Assembly: GCF_030406605.1 (NCBI RefSeq)
Contig: NZ_CP129104.1
Coordinates: forward strand, 1,314,072-1,378,071
Length of the DNA: 64,000 nt
Reading direction: 5' to 3'
From: Curtobacterium sp. 458
Lineage (GTDB): Bacteria; Actinomycetota; Actinomycetes; Actinomycetales; Microbacteriaceae
In this document: one piece after another, positions 51,804 through 60,165 of the stretch
Position numbering within the stretch: the first letter of the stretch is position 1
Layout of the letters: each line of letters begins with the position of its first letter
The notes under the pieces: model-generated
Seen by the model: only the letters and a program-made list of their open reading frames with translations
What the model was told of the DNA's origin: nothing
Database searches by the model: none
Program-made: the position numbers and the translations under genes

Positions 51804-53414
51804 ATGGCTGCCGAACACCGCAAACCCGTCGAGCCCGATGCGGCTCCCACCGTCGCACACCACGCCGCGCACCACGCGGCGGCCGTCGAGACGCCCGCTG
51901 CGCCGTCGACCCCCTCGTCCGCGCCTCCGGCCCGGTCGGCCGCTCCCGCGTCGCCCGCCGGCCGGGACGCCGGCGGCGACAGGGGCGGTGATCAGCCGGA
52001 CCCGAACCGCTGGAAGGCCCTCGTCATCTGCCTCCTCGGCGGTGGCATCGTGCTCCTCGACGTGTCGATCGTCAACGTCGCGCTGCAGTCGATCTCGTCC
52101 GGCCTGCCCGGTGCCACCCCCGAGGCCGTGCAGTGGATCCTCTCCGGCTACGCCCTCGCGTTCGGACTCCTGCTCGTGCCCGGCGGCCGACTCGGCGACG
52201 CCTCCGGCCGCCGACGCATGTTCGTCATCGGCGTCGGGCTGTTCACGCTCGCGAGCGCCCTCTGCGGCTTCGCACCGAACGGACTCGTGCTCGTGATCGC
52301 GCGGCTCGTGCAGGGCTTCGCGGGCGGCCTGCTCACGCCGCAGGTCACCGCCCTCATCCAGCAGCTGTTCCGCGGCAAGGAGCGTGGTACGGCGTTCGGG
52401 CTCTTCGGCGCCACCGTGGGCATCGCCACCGCGATCGGCCCCCTCGTCGGAGGGCTGCTCATCACGGCGTTCGGCACCGAGAACGGGTGGCGGTTCGTGT
52501 TCTTCGTGAACCTGCCCGTCGGGCTCGTCACGATCCTCCTGGCCTTCCGGTACCTCCCCGCGGCGGCGACGGCCGAGCGTGGCCGGAAGCACGACTTCGA
52601 CCCGATCGGGATCGTGCTGCTCGGAGCCGCCGTGGTCGCGCTCCTGCTGCCGTTCGTGCAGTCCGAGGTGTGGAAGGGCAACGCGAAGTACTGGCTCGTG
52701 GTCGTCGCGGTCGTGTTCGCCGTGCTCTTCGTGCTGTGGGAGCGGCACTACGGCAAGAGCAAGGAGCCGGTCATCGACCTCGCCCTGTTCCGCCGCCGGT
52801 CGTTCTCGCTCGGCGTCGGTCTCGCGACGCTGTACTTCGCCGGGTTCACCCCGCTCTTCTTCGTCCTGACGCTGGCCCTCCAGTCCGGCCTGGGGTACTC
52901 CGCCCTGCTCGCCGGCCTGTCATCGGTGCCGTTCGCGATCGGGTCCGGCATCGCGTCGACGATCGGTGGCCGGATCGTGCACCGCTTCGGGCGGCAGCTC
53001 ATCGTCGTCGGCACCGTCCTCGTGCTGCTCGGGCTCGGCGGCGTGATCTGGGTCGTCGCGAACCACTACCGCTCCGACCTCGGCTGGTGGCTCGTCGTGC
53101 CGCTGCTCGTCGCGGGTGTCGGGTCCGGCCTCACGATCTCCCCGAACCAGACCCTCACACTGTCCGAGGTGCCGGTCCAGCAGGGCGGCTCCGCCGGTGG
53201 TCTCATCCAGGTCGGCGCCCGCGTCGGCTCGGCCATCGGCATCGCGGCGGTCGGCAGCGTCTTCTACTCGGCACTCGCCAGTTCGAAGGGCGACTACGGG
53301 CAGGGGCTGCCGCTCGGCCTCGGGGTCGCGCTCGTGTTCGTCGCCGCCGCGCTCGTGGCGGGCATCGTGGACGTCGTCGTGGGGAAGGTGCGCGGGACCG
53401 CGGCGTCCGTCTGA
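51804..53414 (+). CDS. DHA2-family MFS drug exporter (EmrB/QacA type)
   Basis: A 536-aa transporter with fourteen predicted helices after an unusual His/Ala/Pro-rich cytoplasmic head ('TVAHHAAHHAAAVE'). 'LLDVSIVNVALQSISSGL' has the D-x-S-I-V-N-V-A-L motif of 14-helix exporters; 'VPGGRLGDASGRRRMFVIGV' is motif A and 'IARLVQGFAGGLLTPQV' motif B/C region. Such proteins expel dyes, biocides or antibiotics by proton antiport. No regulator is adjacent. A TACCGT box lies 9 nt before the ATG. His-rich head might bind metal; that is speculation. Confidence 0.87.
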   Translation: MAAEHRKPVEPDAAPTVAHHAAHHAAAVETPAAPSTPSSAPPARSAAPASPAGRDAGGDRGGDQPDPNRWKALVICLLGGGIVLLDVSIVNVALQSISSGLPGATPEAVQWILSGYALAFGLLLVPGGRLGDASGRRRMFVIGVGLFTLASALCGFAPNGLVLVIARLVQGFAGGLLTPQVTALIQQLFRGKERGTAFGLFGATVGIATAIGPLVGGLLITAFGTENGWRFVFFVNLPVGLVTILLAFRYLPAAATAERGRKHDFDPIGIVLLGAAVVALLLPFVQSEVWKGNAKYWLVVVAVVFAVLFVLWERHYGKSKEPVIDLALFRRRSFSLGVGLATLYFAGFTPLFFVLTLALQSGLGYSALLAGLSSVPFAIGSGIASTIGGRIVHRFGRQLIVVGTVLVLLGLGGVIWVVANHYRSDLGWWLVVPLLVAGVGSGLTISPNQTLTLSEVPVQQGGSAGGLIQVGARVGSAIGIAAVGSVFYSALASSKGDYGQGLPLGLGVALVFVAAALVAGIVDVVVGKVRGTAASV

Positions 53415-53417
53415 CGG

Positions 53418-53693
53418 TCAGCCGACGACGCCGGGCTCGTCGGGTGCCGTGAGCACGCGCCGCATCTCGGCCGTCGAAGCGTCCCACAGCGGGGCGTCCG
53501 CACGGACGACGGCGAGCACGTCATCGACCATGCCGGTCCGGACGGAGGCGCCTCGCGCTCGCGCGGTCCGTCGGACGGCGGTGCGGAGCTCGGCGACCGG
53601 GGTGGCCGCGTCAGTGCGCACCACGGCCTGCCCGACCGCCCGGGCGCGCTCGACCAGCGCGGCTGCGACGGCATCGACGCCCATACAGTTCAT
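53418..53693 (-). CDS. Small hypothetical protein (91 aa)
   Basis: Not recognised. The sequence is predicted helical and rich in Ala, Arg and Val ('VDAVAAALVERARAVGQAVV', 'AELRTAVRRTARARG', 'MVDDVLAVVRADAPLW'). The start may be the ATG at 53693 or the one three codons later (53684). It ends 3 nt from the MFS stop on the other strand and lies 31 nt after the DUF4166 gene stop in the same direction, so it may be the last gene of that transcript. Confidence 0.55.
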   Translation of the reverse strand: MNCMGVDAVAAALVERARAVGQAVVRTDAATPVAELRTAVRRTARARGASVRTGMVDDVLAVVRADAPLWDASTAEMRRVLTAPDEPGVVG

Positions 53694-53724
53694 CGTGCAC
53701 CCACCACAGCCGCGATGGGCCCGG

Positions 53725-54396
53725 TCAGGTCCGGAGCTCGGTCCGCACCGGCTTCAACCGCTCCGGGGCGTCCGTCGCCGGCGACCACTCGCACGTGAAC
53801 GTGCCGCGGTACCCGAAGAGGAACCCGAACACGCGGTTGTGCACCTCGAGGTCGACGTGGAACGCCTCGTCCTCGTCCGACCACCACTCGTGCAGGGTCG
53901 CCCGCCCGCTGAAGAGCATCGGGAAGCGGAAGGCGATCGGCCCCTCGTAGAAGCGCTGCGCGTCGGACCGCAGGACGAGACCGCCGCGCTCGTCGACCGA
54001 GAGGTCGAGGTCCACCGCCAGGTGCTGGTGCGATCCGAGGTAGTCGAGCACCCGTCCGTCCACGAGCACCATCGTCGCGTCGAAGCGAGCGGTCCGTCCG
54101 GGCTTCGTCGTGTAGGTCCGCACGAACGTCACCGTCTCGCGGCCGTAGCGGTCACGGTACGGGTAGTTCTCGATCGTGAACGGCACGTCCGTCCCGACGT
54201 CGGGCACGAGGATGTTCCGCAGCCGCCCGATCTGCAGGAACGGCACGGTCCACCACGGTCCGCGACGGATCGATGCCATCACGCCGCGCCCCGTGCACGC
54301 CTCGGCCGCGTCGAGCCCGACGCCGAACCGGCGCTGCATCATGGGGTGGAGCCGCTGGAAGTCGGCACCTAGCGCCGCTTCGAACACGGAGGTCAC
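53725..54396 (-). CDS. DUF4166 family protein
   Basis: A 223-aa protein of the DUF4166 family: 'VFEAALGADFQRLHPMMQRRF' at the start, 'IENYPYRDRYGRETVTFVRTY' in the middle, and 'FSGRATLHEWWSDEDEAFHV', 'VFGFLFGYRGTFTCEW' at the end. The family is uncharacterised; members are often beside SRPBCC or saccharopine-dehydrogenase-like genes. The GTG at 54396 overlaps the previous stop by 4 nt and has GGAAGG 6 nt upstream. It is the fourth gene of a coupled series with the phosphatase, BLUF-TetR and SRPBCC genes. Confidence 0.82.
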   Translation of the reverse strand: MTSVFEAALGADFQRLHPMMQRRFGVGLDAAEACTGRGVMASIRRGPWWTVPFLQIGRLRNILVPDVGTDVPFTIENYPYRDRYGRETVTFVRTYTTKPGRTARFDATMVLVDGRVLDYLGSHQHLAVDLDLSVDERGGLVLRSDAQRFYEGPIAFRFPMLFSGRATLHEWWSDEDEAFHVDLEVHNRVFGFLFGYRGTFTCEWSPATDAPERLKPVRTELRT

Positions 54397-55022
54397 GGGT
54401 TGCCTTCCGGGTCGGGGAGCGCTGCCAACGTGGCAGGCGCGTCGTGCAGGTGGTCGGCTCGTCGGGACCCGCCAGCGGGTGCGCGGAGCGTCCTGGAGGC
54501 ACGGGGCCGGCCCCGGCGCCAGGGCTGCAGGACCGAGGTGAGCGGCCAGGCCTCCGGTTCGCCACCACCCTCCAGCCAGACGCGGAGCCGATCGAAGCTC
54601 CAGGCGGTCGCCCACCCGAGGAGCGGGCGGACGACGAGGTCGAGCGGACCCCAGCCGCTGTCGTAGTCGTAGCCGGTGATGAACCGCGTGCGGCCGTCGT
54701 CGGTGGGGACGTACCGCCAGTAGCCACGGCCGGAGCGGATCGGCGACAGCGGGTCCGGGGTCGAGAACCGGAGCGCGGAGGTCCTGGTGCCGTCGGGACG
54801 TCGGCGCTCGCCGATGCTCACACCGGTGCCGTGGACGTCGTGCACGGGGGACCGTCGGACGTAGGTGAACCGCACGGCGTCCTGGTCGGCGTCACGTTCG
54901 GGCAGGATCTCCGAGAACCGGACGTCCCACCGCACGTGCTGGGTCGGGTCCTGCGTCGCCGCCCACACCCGCTCGATGTCCGCCGCGATCACGGCCTCGA
55001 CGGAGATGCCCCGGTTCCTCAC
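54393..55022 (-). CDS. SRPBCC (polyketide cyclase/START-like) domain protein
   Basis: A 209-aa protein with one SRPBCC domain: 'ISVEAVIAADIERVWAATQD', 'HVRWDVRFSEILPE', 'YWRYVPTDDGRTRFITGYDY' and 'PLLGWATAWSFDRLRVWLEG'. Such cavities bind lipids or aromatic compounds; ligand unknown. The last 45 residues are poorly structured and encode a copy of the GGAGGCACGG palindrome arm ('PRASRTLRAP'). The GTG at 55022 gives a 4-nt overlap (GTGA) with the BLUF-TetR stop; an earlier in-frame GTG at 55034 is the alternative. Confidence 0.8.
   Translation of the reverse strand: MRNRGISVEAVIAADIERVWAATQDPTQHVRWDVRFSEILPERDADQDAVRFTYVRRSPVHDVHGTGVSIGERRRPDGTRTSALRFSTPDPLSPIRSGRGYWRYVPTDDGRTRFITGYDYDSGWGPLDLVVRPLLGWATAWSFDRLRVWLEGGGEPEAWPLTSVLQPWRRGRPRASRTLRAPAGGSRRADHLHDAPATLAALPDPEGNP
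54482..54526. repeat. Palindromic element inside the SRPBCC gene 3' end
   Basis: GTCCTGGAGGCACGGGGCC pairs imperfectly with GGCCCCGGCGCCAGGG and the distal CAGGAC. The arm belongs to the window's repeat family and is translated in frame in the disordered C-terminus. Confidence 0.6.
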
Positions 55023-56026
55023 GACGCTGCCCACCCTCGTCGGAGTCGGTCGGCGGCACGGGCGAACGTCTCCGCGACGTCCGGCTCCGGGTCGAAGAGG
55101 TTCTGGATACGCAGCCCGTCGAACAGGGCCAGGAGCTGCTGCGCTCCGACGCCCGGGTCGAGGGTCGCCGGGAGACGGCCGACCGCGACGTCCTGCTCGA
55201 GTGCGAGCCGGATGCCGTCGCGGAAGGCGCGGTAGCTGACCAGGAAGTCGCCCCCGGCTGGTTCCCCGGGATCGGCGGCCGGGGCGAGCGCCGCGACGAT
55301 GAGCCGGTCGAGTGCTGGCTCAGCGGCGAACGCGACGACCAGCGCGCGCAGCCACGGCACCGTGCCCTCCGCGCGTGCGACGGGTGCCAGCGGCGCGGTC
55401 ACGTGGTCGAGCCAGGTCGCGAGCGTGGCGGCGAGGAGCGCCGGCATCGTCGGGAAGTTCGCGGTCACGGTGTCGCGCGGGAGCCCCGCCCGCTCGGCGA
55501 CGGCGTCGAGGGACGAACGGGTGGGACCGACGTCGCGAAGCACGTCGATCGATGCCCGGAGCACGCGGTCGCGGACGGGCGCGGTCGACCGGCGGGTCGA
55601 GAGCTGTTCCGGCGGCGTCCGTCGGAACCACTCGAGCAATGCCCGCGACCGCGAGGTGTCGGCCGCGGGGTCGGGCGCGCGGTCCTCGGCGAAGAGGTCC
55701 TCGAAGCCGTCCATCGACCGCACGGCCGGGTCGTCCGTGCGGAACGCCATCGACCAGTCGGGGAACGTCCGCTCCTCGATGGGGTCGTCGAGGAGGACCT
55801 GGACGTCGACGTTCGCCGGATCGGACGCGACCTCGTGCACCCGCGCTCGCACCACGTCGTCCGGCCCCTCGACGACGCCGAGGACGTTCGCGTCGTCGAG
55901 CGCGAGGACACCGGTGATCCCGAGCTCGGCGTTCCTGGCCCGCTCGACCGGCAGCAGACGGACGAGGTCGTCGTGGCTGAGGCGCCCCGTCCGGGCAGCC
56001 GTGAAGACGAGTGTCGAGAGGGTCAT
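55019..56026 (-). CDS. BLUF-TetR fusion transcriptional regulator
   Basis: A 335-aa fusion. Residues 1-100 match the BLUF flavin photoreceptor domain: 'LSTLVFTAARTGRLSHDDLV', 'ARNAELGITGVLALDDANVL', 'VVEGPDDVVRARVHEVASD' and 'ERTFPDWSMAFR'. Two residues essential for the BLUF photocycle seem to be replaced: the Tyr in the first strand is Phe (LVF) and the Gln of F-x-Q-x-L-E-G is Gly; the flavin-binding Asn is kept. Residues 150-335 form a TetR regulator ('RVLRASIDVLRDVGPTRSSL', 'DTVTANFPTMPALLAATL', 'LLALFDGLRIQNLFDP'). The ATG overlaps the phosphatase stop by 4 nt. Light sensing is therefore doubtful; redox or flavin sensing is possible. Confidence 0.8.
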   Translation of the reverse strand: MTLSTLVFTAARTGRLSHDDLVRLLPVERARNAELGITGVLALDDANVLGVVEGPDDVVRARVHEVASDPANVDVQVLLDDPIEERTFPDWSMAFRTDDPAVRSMDGFEDLFAEDRAPDPAADTSRSRALLEWFRRTPPEQLSTRRSTAPVRDRVLRASIDVLRDVGPTRSSLDAVAERAGLPRDTVTANFPTMPALLAATLATWLDHVTAPLAPVARAEGTVPWLRALVVAFAAEPALDRLIVAALAPAADPGEPAGGDFLVSYRAFRDGIRLALEQDVAVGRLPATLDPGVGAQQLLALFDGLRIQNLFDPEPDVAETFARAADRLRRGWAAS

Positions 56027-56817
56027 CGGTCGAGCTCTCCGTCGGTGGTCGAGGGGTCGGTCGGTGCCTGGGCACGGACGGGGTCTCGGCGGATCGCGAC
56101 GATGGTGAGGTCGTCGCTGATGGTCTCCGGGACGGTGCGGAGGAAGGCCCGCAGCCCCTGGGCCAACGACCGCTCGTGCGCGAGCCGTGCCGCGAGGTCG
56201 GTCAGTGTGCCGAAGCTCGCGTCCGGGAGTTCGAGGATGCCGTCGGACGCGACGACGAGGACGTCGCCCGGGCTGAGGTCGAGGTGCCGGGGCAGTCGCG
56301 CGAACCCCCGGGGCTGCAGGCCGACGGGAAGGTCCACCGACGGGATGCGCACGGTCTCGCCTCCCGCGTGGGCGACCGCTGCGAAGCCGTGCCCGGCATC
56401 GATGAACTCGACCGAGCCGTCGTGCAGTCGGATCCGGGCGTGGAACAGGGTCGCGAACGCAGCCGCCCGTTCCAGGCGGGAGCGCACGGCGTTCTCGGCG
56501 CCCTCGACGGTGACGGCCGGTGCCTCGCGGGCCAGGGCGTCGATCGTGCCGAGCAGGTGCGCGGCCAGGAGCCCGGCGGGGACGCCCTTGCCCATGACGT
56601 CCCCGAGCGTGATCGTCGCGGTGCGCCCGTCCGGCCCGACCGAGACGTCCGCGAGGTCGCCGGACACGTCGGACGCGGCCCGCCAGACGTGTGCCGCCGT
56701 CCATCCGGGGACCGTCGCGGTCGTCCTGGGGAGGAGCGCGGCCTGCACGGCACGCAGCCGACCGTCACGGTCGAGACCGGCGTCCTCGTCGTCGTAGACG
56801 TCCTGCAGGGAACCCAC
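56023..56817 (-). CDS. PP2C-type (RsbU/SpoIIE-like) serine phosphatase
   Basis: A 264-aa single phosphatase domain. 'AALLPRTTATVPGWTAAHVW' is the typical lead-in, 'VSGDLADVSVGPDGRTATIT' has the first metal-binding Asp, 'LGDVMGKGVPAGLLAAHLLG' the second, and 'LDLSPGDVLVVASDGILELP' the third. RsbU-like enzymes dephosphorylate anti-anti-sigma factors in stress signalling. No sensor domain is fused; the next gene (BLUF-TetR), overlapping by 4 nt, could provide or receive the signal. The GTG is 6 nt from TAGGTT (56829-56824), so the message is leaderless. Confidence 0.87.
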   Translation of the reverse strand: MGSLQDVYDDEDAGLDRDGRLRAVQAALLPRTTATVPGWTAAHVWRAASDVSGDLADVSVGPDGRTATITLGDVMGKGVPAGLLAAHLLGTIDALAREAPAVTVEGAENAVRSRLERAAAFATLFHARIRLHDGSVEFIDAGHGFAAVAHAGGETVRIPSVDLPVGLQPRGFARLPRHLDLSPGDVLVVASDGILELPDASFGTLTDLAARLAHERSLAQGLRAFLRTVPETISDDLTIVAIRRDPVRAQAPTDPSTTDGELDR

Positions 56818-56823
56818 TCCCGC

Positions 56824-56829
56824 AACCTA
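56824..56829 (-). promoter_or_regulatory. -10 box of the phosphatase / BLUF-TetR operon
   Basis: TAGGTT on the minus strand ends 6 nt before the GTG at 56817. Confidence 0.5.
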
Positions 56830-56850
56830 CCGTGCGGCGTGTCCAGGATG

Positions 56851-56892
56851 CGCGGGAGCGGCGCCCGGGAGGACCCGGACGCCGCTCCCGCG
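56851..56892 (-). terminator. Hairpin after the ECF sigma / CU044 operon
   Basis: A perfect 13-bp stem CGCGGGAGCGGCG and its complement, with a smaller inner stem in the loop, lies just after the stop at 56901 in the direction of transcription and before the next minus-strand promoter. Confidence 0.65.
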
Positions 56893-56900
56893 CTCGGCGC

Positions 56901-57899
56901 TCAGTCCGCGGGGACGCTGTCCACCACGGACGTCGTCACCGCGGACGAGTCGAGCACCGCCCCCTTCGGGAGTACCCGGCTCGCCGAGCCGGTCAACGTC
57001 CGCGACCCGAGGTACGCACCGGTGTCGGGGTCGATCACGATCTCCGAGTGCTCCCCGTCCCGGTTCGGCTCGTCCCGGCCGATCGCCGTCCCGGTGCGCC
57101 CGTCGAGCGTCACCGCGTCGTGGGTGATCGTCGTCCCGGGGATCTTCGCGAGCACCTCGTACATCGCGCTGCGGAGGTCCGCAGGCACGAGCCCGGTGGC
57201 GAGGTCGTCGGAGATCAGCGTCGTCATCGCCTCCTCGTGGCTCACGGAACCGGTGGCGTGCTCCGACACCCACGTGTACAGCTCGTCCGGGTCCCGCGGC
57301 ATCTCGGCCAGGTGCGCCGGCGTCCAGTCCGAGTACCCCTCGAAGCGGCCGCCTGCTCCGTGCAGCGTCTCGGTCGGGTACGGCGACCCTTCGCGCTTCC
57401 ACTCCGCGGCCGCCTCGGTCGCGGACGCGGCAGGGAAGAACCGCGTCGGTTCGCCGGACGTGCGCACGAGCGTCCACTCGGCAGACACGTCAGCGGGTCG
57501 GTAGACGGTGACCGTGTACGGCACGAGCGCGGAGTACTCGTTCGCGTCACCGAAGAACCCCTGACTCTCCCGTTTCGTCGACACCTCGAGGTACTGGCCG
57601 GGCCCGACGGTCGGGTCGCTCGCCAGGACGGTCTCGTCGGCGGCCTTGTGCAGGACCTCGGCGGCGGTGGCTGCCTGCGGGTGCGACCCCACGACGGGTA
57701 CGCGGTCCGTGGTGCCGGTGAGGTTCCCACCGACGATCACGGTCGCGAGGGCGGTGACCGCTGCGACGGACCCGACCGTTCCGAGGGTCCAGCGGGAGCG
57801 GCGACGACGACGGTGGACGGTGCGGTCGAGCACCGCACGTCGGATCGGACGGATGGCTTCGTCGAGGGCGGCGCCCTCGGGCGGCGGTGCGGTGATCAC
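56901..57899 (-). CDS. CU044_5270-type membrane protein, partner of ECF sigma factor
   Basis: A 332-aa protein with a short cytoplasmic N-terminus, basic 'HRRRRRSR', one membrane helix 'VGSVAAVTALATVIVGGNL' near residues 42-62, and a large extracellular domain ('QYLEVSTKRESQGFF', 'IVIDPDTGAYLGSRTLTG'). It follows the pattern of the CU044_5270 family found beside ECF sigma genes in actinobacteria; one transmembrane segment and coupling to the sigma gene suggest an anti-sigma-like or sensor role, but no zinc anti-sigma motif is seen. Its GTG overlaps the sigma stop by 4 nt. Confidence 0.78.
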   Translation of the reverse strand: MITAPPPEGAALDEAIRPIRRAVLDRTVHRRRRRSRWTLGTVGSVAAVTALATVIVGGNLTGTTDRVPVVGSHPQAATAAEVLHKAADETVLASDPTVGPGQYLEVSTKRESQGFFGDANEYSALVPYTVTVYRPADVSAEWTLVRTSGEPTRFFPAASATEAAAEWKREGSPYPTETLHGAGGRFEGYSDWTPAHLAEMPRDPDELYTWVSEHATGSVSHEEAMTTLISDDLATGLVPADLRSAMYEVLAKIPGTTITHDAVTLDGRTGTAIGRDEPNRDGEHSEIVIDPDTGAYLGSRTLTGSASRVLPKGAVLDSSAVTTSVVDSVPAD

Positions 57900-58477
57900 A
57901 GTGTCTGCTCCATCTCGTGCAGCGCGCGGCTCGACCTCAGCTTCGCGCGGGACCGTTGGATGCGCTTGCGCGCGTTCGTGGTGGTGAGGCCGAGCATCGC
58001 GGCGGCCTCGTCGTAGGACCGGCCCTGGAGCAGGCAGAGCTCGCAGAGTTCCCGGTCGGGTGAGTCGAGCGCGGCGATCTCCGCGCGGACCCACCGCAGC
58101 TGCTGGACGGCCTCGTCGTGTGCGACCTGGCGGTACCAGGCCTCGGACGCGCCGCTGTGCTCGTCGACCTCGTCGGTGCGGGTGGACCGTCGCTGCCGGT
58201 TCGCGTTCATCGCCACGAACCGCGTCGTGGTCAGCAGCCACGGCAGTGCAGACGCACCGACGACTCCGATGTCCTTCCGCCGGCGCCACGCGACGAGGAA
58301 CGTCTCCTGGACGATGTCGTCGACGTCCGACCGTTCGTCGGCGAGCCCCCACGCGTAGCGGAAGACCGCCCGCGAGTGCCGGTCGAGCAGCGCGGTGTAC
58401 GCCTCGCCGTCGCCCGTCGCGACGGCGGCGACGAGTGCTGTGTCCGGGACGGTGCCCGGCCCCCTTGGTGTGTTCAC
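57896..58477 (-). CDS. ECF RNA polymerase sigma factor
   Basis: A 193-aa sigma-70 family protein. Region 2: 'YTALLDRHSRAVFRYAWGLA', 'DVDDIVQETFLVAWRR' and 'LPWLLTTTRFVAMNANRQRR'. Region 4: 'LDSPDRELCELCLLQGRSYD' and 'AAMLGLTTTNARKRIQRSRA'. No C-terminal extension. Directs transcription of an extracytoplasmic-stress regulon, with the overlapping membrane protein gene as likely controller. The GTG at 58477 has GGAGG 6 nt upstream. It follows nagA by 55 nt on the same strand; a palindrome GACCGGCCGGTC sits at the nagA end. Confidence 0.9.
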   Translation of the reverse strand: MNTPRGPGTVPDTALVAAVATGDGEAYTALLDRHSRAVFRYAWGLADERSDVDDIVQETFLVAWRRRKDIGVVGASALPWLLTTTRFVAMNANRQRRSTRTDEVDEHSGASEAWYRQVAHDEAVQQLRWVRAEIAALDSPDRELCELCLLQGRSYDEAAAMLGLTTTNARKRIQRSRAKLRSSRALHEMEQTL

Positions 58478-58532
58478 GATTGCCTCCGAACAGTGAGTGT
58501 CCGGGAGGGCCTCCGTGTGACAGACCGGCCGG

Positions 58533-59765
58533 TCAGCCGATCGCGCGCCCGGCGCCCCACACCCGTGTCACCTCGAGCGACGGCGTCAGCGCGACGAGGT
58601 CGGCGGCGTACCCGGGGGCGATCCGGCCGAGGTGGTCGCCGAGCCCGAGCGCCCGAGCCGGCACCGAGGTGAGCGCGCCCACGGCGTCGGGCAGTGGCCG
58701 GTCCGCGAGCGTGACCGCGTTGCGGAGTGCCTGGTCCTGCGTGAGCGTCGACCCGGCGATCGTGTCGGTCCCTGCGACGAGGGCGACCCCCTCCGAGACG
58801 GTCACGGCGAGCGACCCGAGCGTGTAGGAGCCGTCCGCGGCTCCGGCGGCCCCCATCGCGTCGGTGACGAGCGCGACGCGGTCCGGCGCTGCGGCCAGCA
58901 GCATCCTCGCCACCGACGGGTGCACGTGCACGCCGTCGAGGATGAGTTCGAGTGTGACCCGGTCGTCGGCCACCGCGGCGGGGATCGGGCCCGGCGCGCG
59001 GTGGTGGATCCCCGGCATGGCGTTGCACGCGTGCGTGAGCAGGGTCGCGCCGGCGTCGAACGCGGCCCGCGCCTGGTCGTACGAGCACACCGTGTGGCCG
59101 ACCGCGACGACCACGCCCGCCGCGACGAAGCGTTCGATGGCGCGGGTCGCTCCCGGGAGCTCCGGGGCGATCGTCACCTGGCGGATCACCCCGGAGCCTG
59201 CCTCGAGCAGGGCGTCGACGGCGTCCGGGCTCGGGTCGACCAGGAAGTCCGGGTTGTGGGCGCCCTTGTTCTGCGGCGACAGGAACGGCCCCTCCAGGTG
59301 CACACCGAGCACCAGGGGATCCGTGGCCATCACCGAACGGACCTGGGCGAGCGAGCCGACGAGGGAGGGCAGTGGGTTCGCGACGAGCGACAGGACCGAC
59401 CGGGTCGTGCCGTGCCTCCGGTGCACCGCGAGCGCGGCCGCGAAGGAGTCGTCCTCGTAGGCTGCACCGCCACCACCGTGCCCGTGCAGGTCGACGAACC
59501 CGGGCACCAGGACGGCGTCGCCCAGGTCGACGACCTCGTCCGCCGTGGGGGCCTCGGGGCCGGAGCCGACCGCGCGGATGACGTCGCCGTCGAGGAGGAC
59601 CCACCCGTCGGCCGTGGAGCCGCCGGCGTCGACGACGCGGGCCGACCGGACCAGCGTGCGCCGCGCCTCCAGGCCGCGCCCGCCGACGCCGGATCCCACG
59701 ACAGCGGAACCGTTCACGGCGGAAGCGCCGACGGACCCGGCGGACCCGTCGGCGATGCCGGTCAC
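58533..59765 (-). CDS. nagA: N-acetylglucosamine-6-phosphate deacetylase
   Basis: A 410-aa amidohydrolase that makes glucosamine-6-phosphate for NagB. 'LVPGFVDLHGHGGGGAAYED' has the H-x-H metal site, 'VLGVHLEGPFLSPQNKGAH' the catalytic Glu region, 'VVVAVGHTVCSYDQARAAFD', 'LLTHACNAMPGIHHRAPG' and 'VALVTDAMGAAGAADGSYTL' the later metal and catalytic Asp residues. The GTG start overlaps the DUF2568 gene stop by 4 nt; the first 30 residues are low-complexity Gly/Ser/Val, and 'RGLEARRTL' there is encoded by a GGCCTGGAGGCGCGG repeat arm. A later real start is possible. Confidence 0.92.
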   Translation of the reverse strand: MTGIADGSAGSVGASAVNGSAVVGSGVGGRGLEARRTLVRSARVVDAGGSTADGWVLLDGDVIRAVGSGPEAPTADEVVDLGDAVLVPGFVDLHGHGGGGAAYEDDSFAAALAVHRRHGTTRSVLSLVANPLPSLVGSLAQVRSVMATDPLVLGVHLEGPFLSPQNKGAHNPDFLVDPSPDAVDALLEAGSGVIRQVTIAPELPGATRAIERFVAAGVVVAVGHTVCSYDQARAAFDAGATLLTHACNAMPGIHHRAPGPIPAAVADDRVTLELILDGVHVHPSVARMLLAAAPDRVALVTDAMGAAGAADGSYTLGSLAVTVSEGVALVAGTDTIAGSTLTQDQALRNAVTLADRPLPDAVGALTSVPARALGLGDHLGRIAPGYAADLVALTPSLEVTRVWGAGRAIG

Positions 59766-60160
59766 CGCGTCTCCCGACGGAACTGCGCCACGCCGGAGAG
59801 CGCCGCGACGACCACGAACACGAGCCCCACGACCGGGTGCCCGATCGACACCCAGGCGGCGCCGGCGGCGACGACGAGTGCGACCTCGACGATCGTCTTG
59901 CCGACGATGTCCGTCTCGATCGGCGAGCGCGGCGAGCGGAAGAAGAACCAGACGACCGCGGCGAAGAGCGGTGCGCCGACGATGAAGAACACCGCCGGCA
60001 GCGGGTACGGCCAGGCGAGGTAGCCCCAGTACCCGAGCGAGTACAGCCCGAACGCGCACATCACCGCGCGCAGCACGTCCCACGCCCCGAAGCGGCGAGG
60101 CTGGACGGCGTGCGGATCGGGGGTCTCGGACCAGTCGACGGGGCTCTGCGGTGCGGACAC
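59762..60160 (-). CDS. DUF2568 (YrdB-like) membrane protein
   Basis: A 132-aa protein with four membrane helices: 'WDVLRAVMCAFGLYSLGYWG', 'PAVFFIVGAPLFAAVVWFFF', 'TIVEVALVVAAGAAWVSIG' and 'PVVGLVFVVVAALSGVAQF'. The short pattern with 'PRSP' after helix 2 fits the DUF2568/YrdB family of unknown function. GTG start at 60160 with TAGGAACC upstream, 5 nt after the purU stop; its stop overlaps the nagA start. So purU, this gene and nagA may share a transcript. Confidence 0.72.
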   Translation of the reverse strand: MSAPQSPVDWSETPDPHAVQPRRFGAWDVLRAVMCAFGLYSLGYWGYLAWPYPLPAVFFIVGAPLFAAVVWFFFRSPRSPIETDIVGKTIVEVALVVAAGAAWVSIGHPVVGLVFVVVAALSGVAQFRRETR

Positions 60161-60165
60161 GGTTC

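Noticed and set aside
60125..60139. dre-like word ACTGGTCCGAGACC near the start of the DUF2568 gene
   Set aside because: The half sites are spaced by three instead of two bases, it is not a perfect palindrome, and it lies in coding sequence ('DWSETPD').
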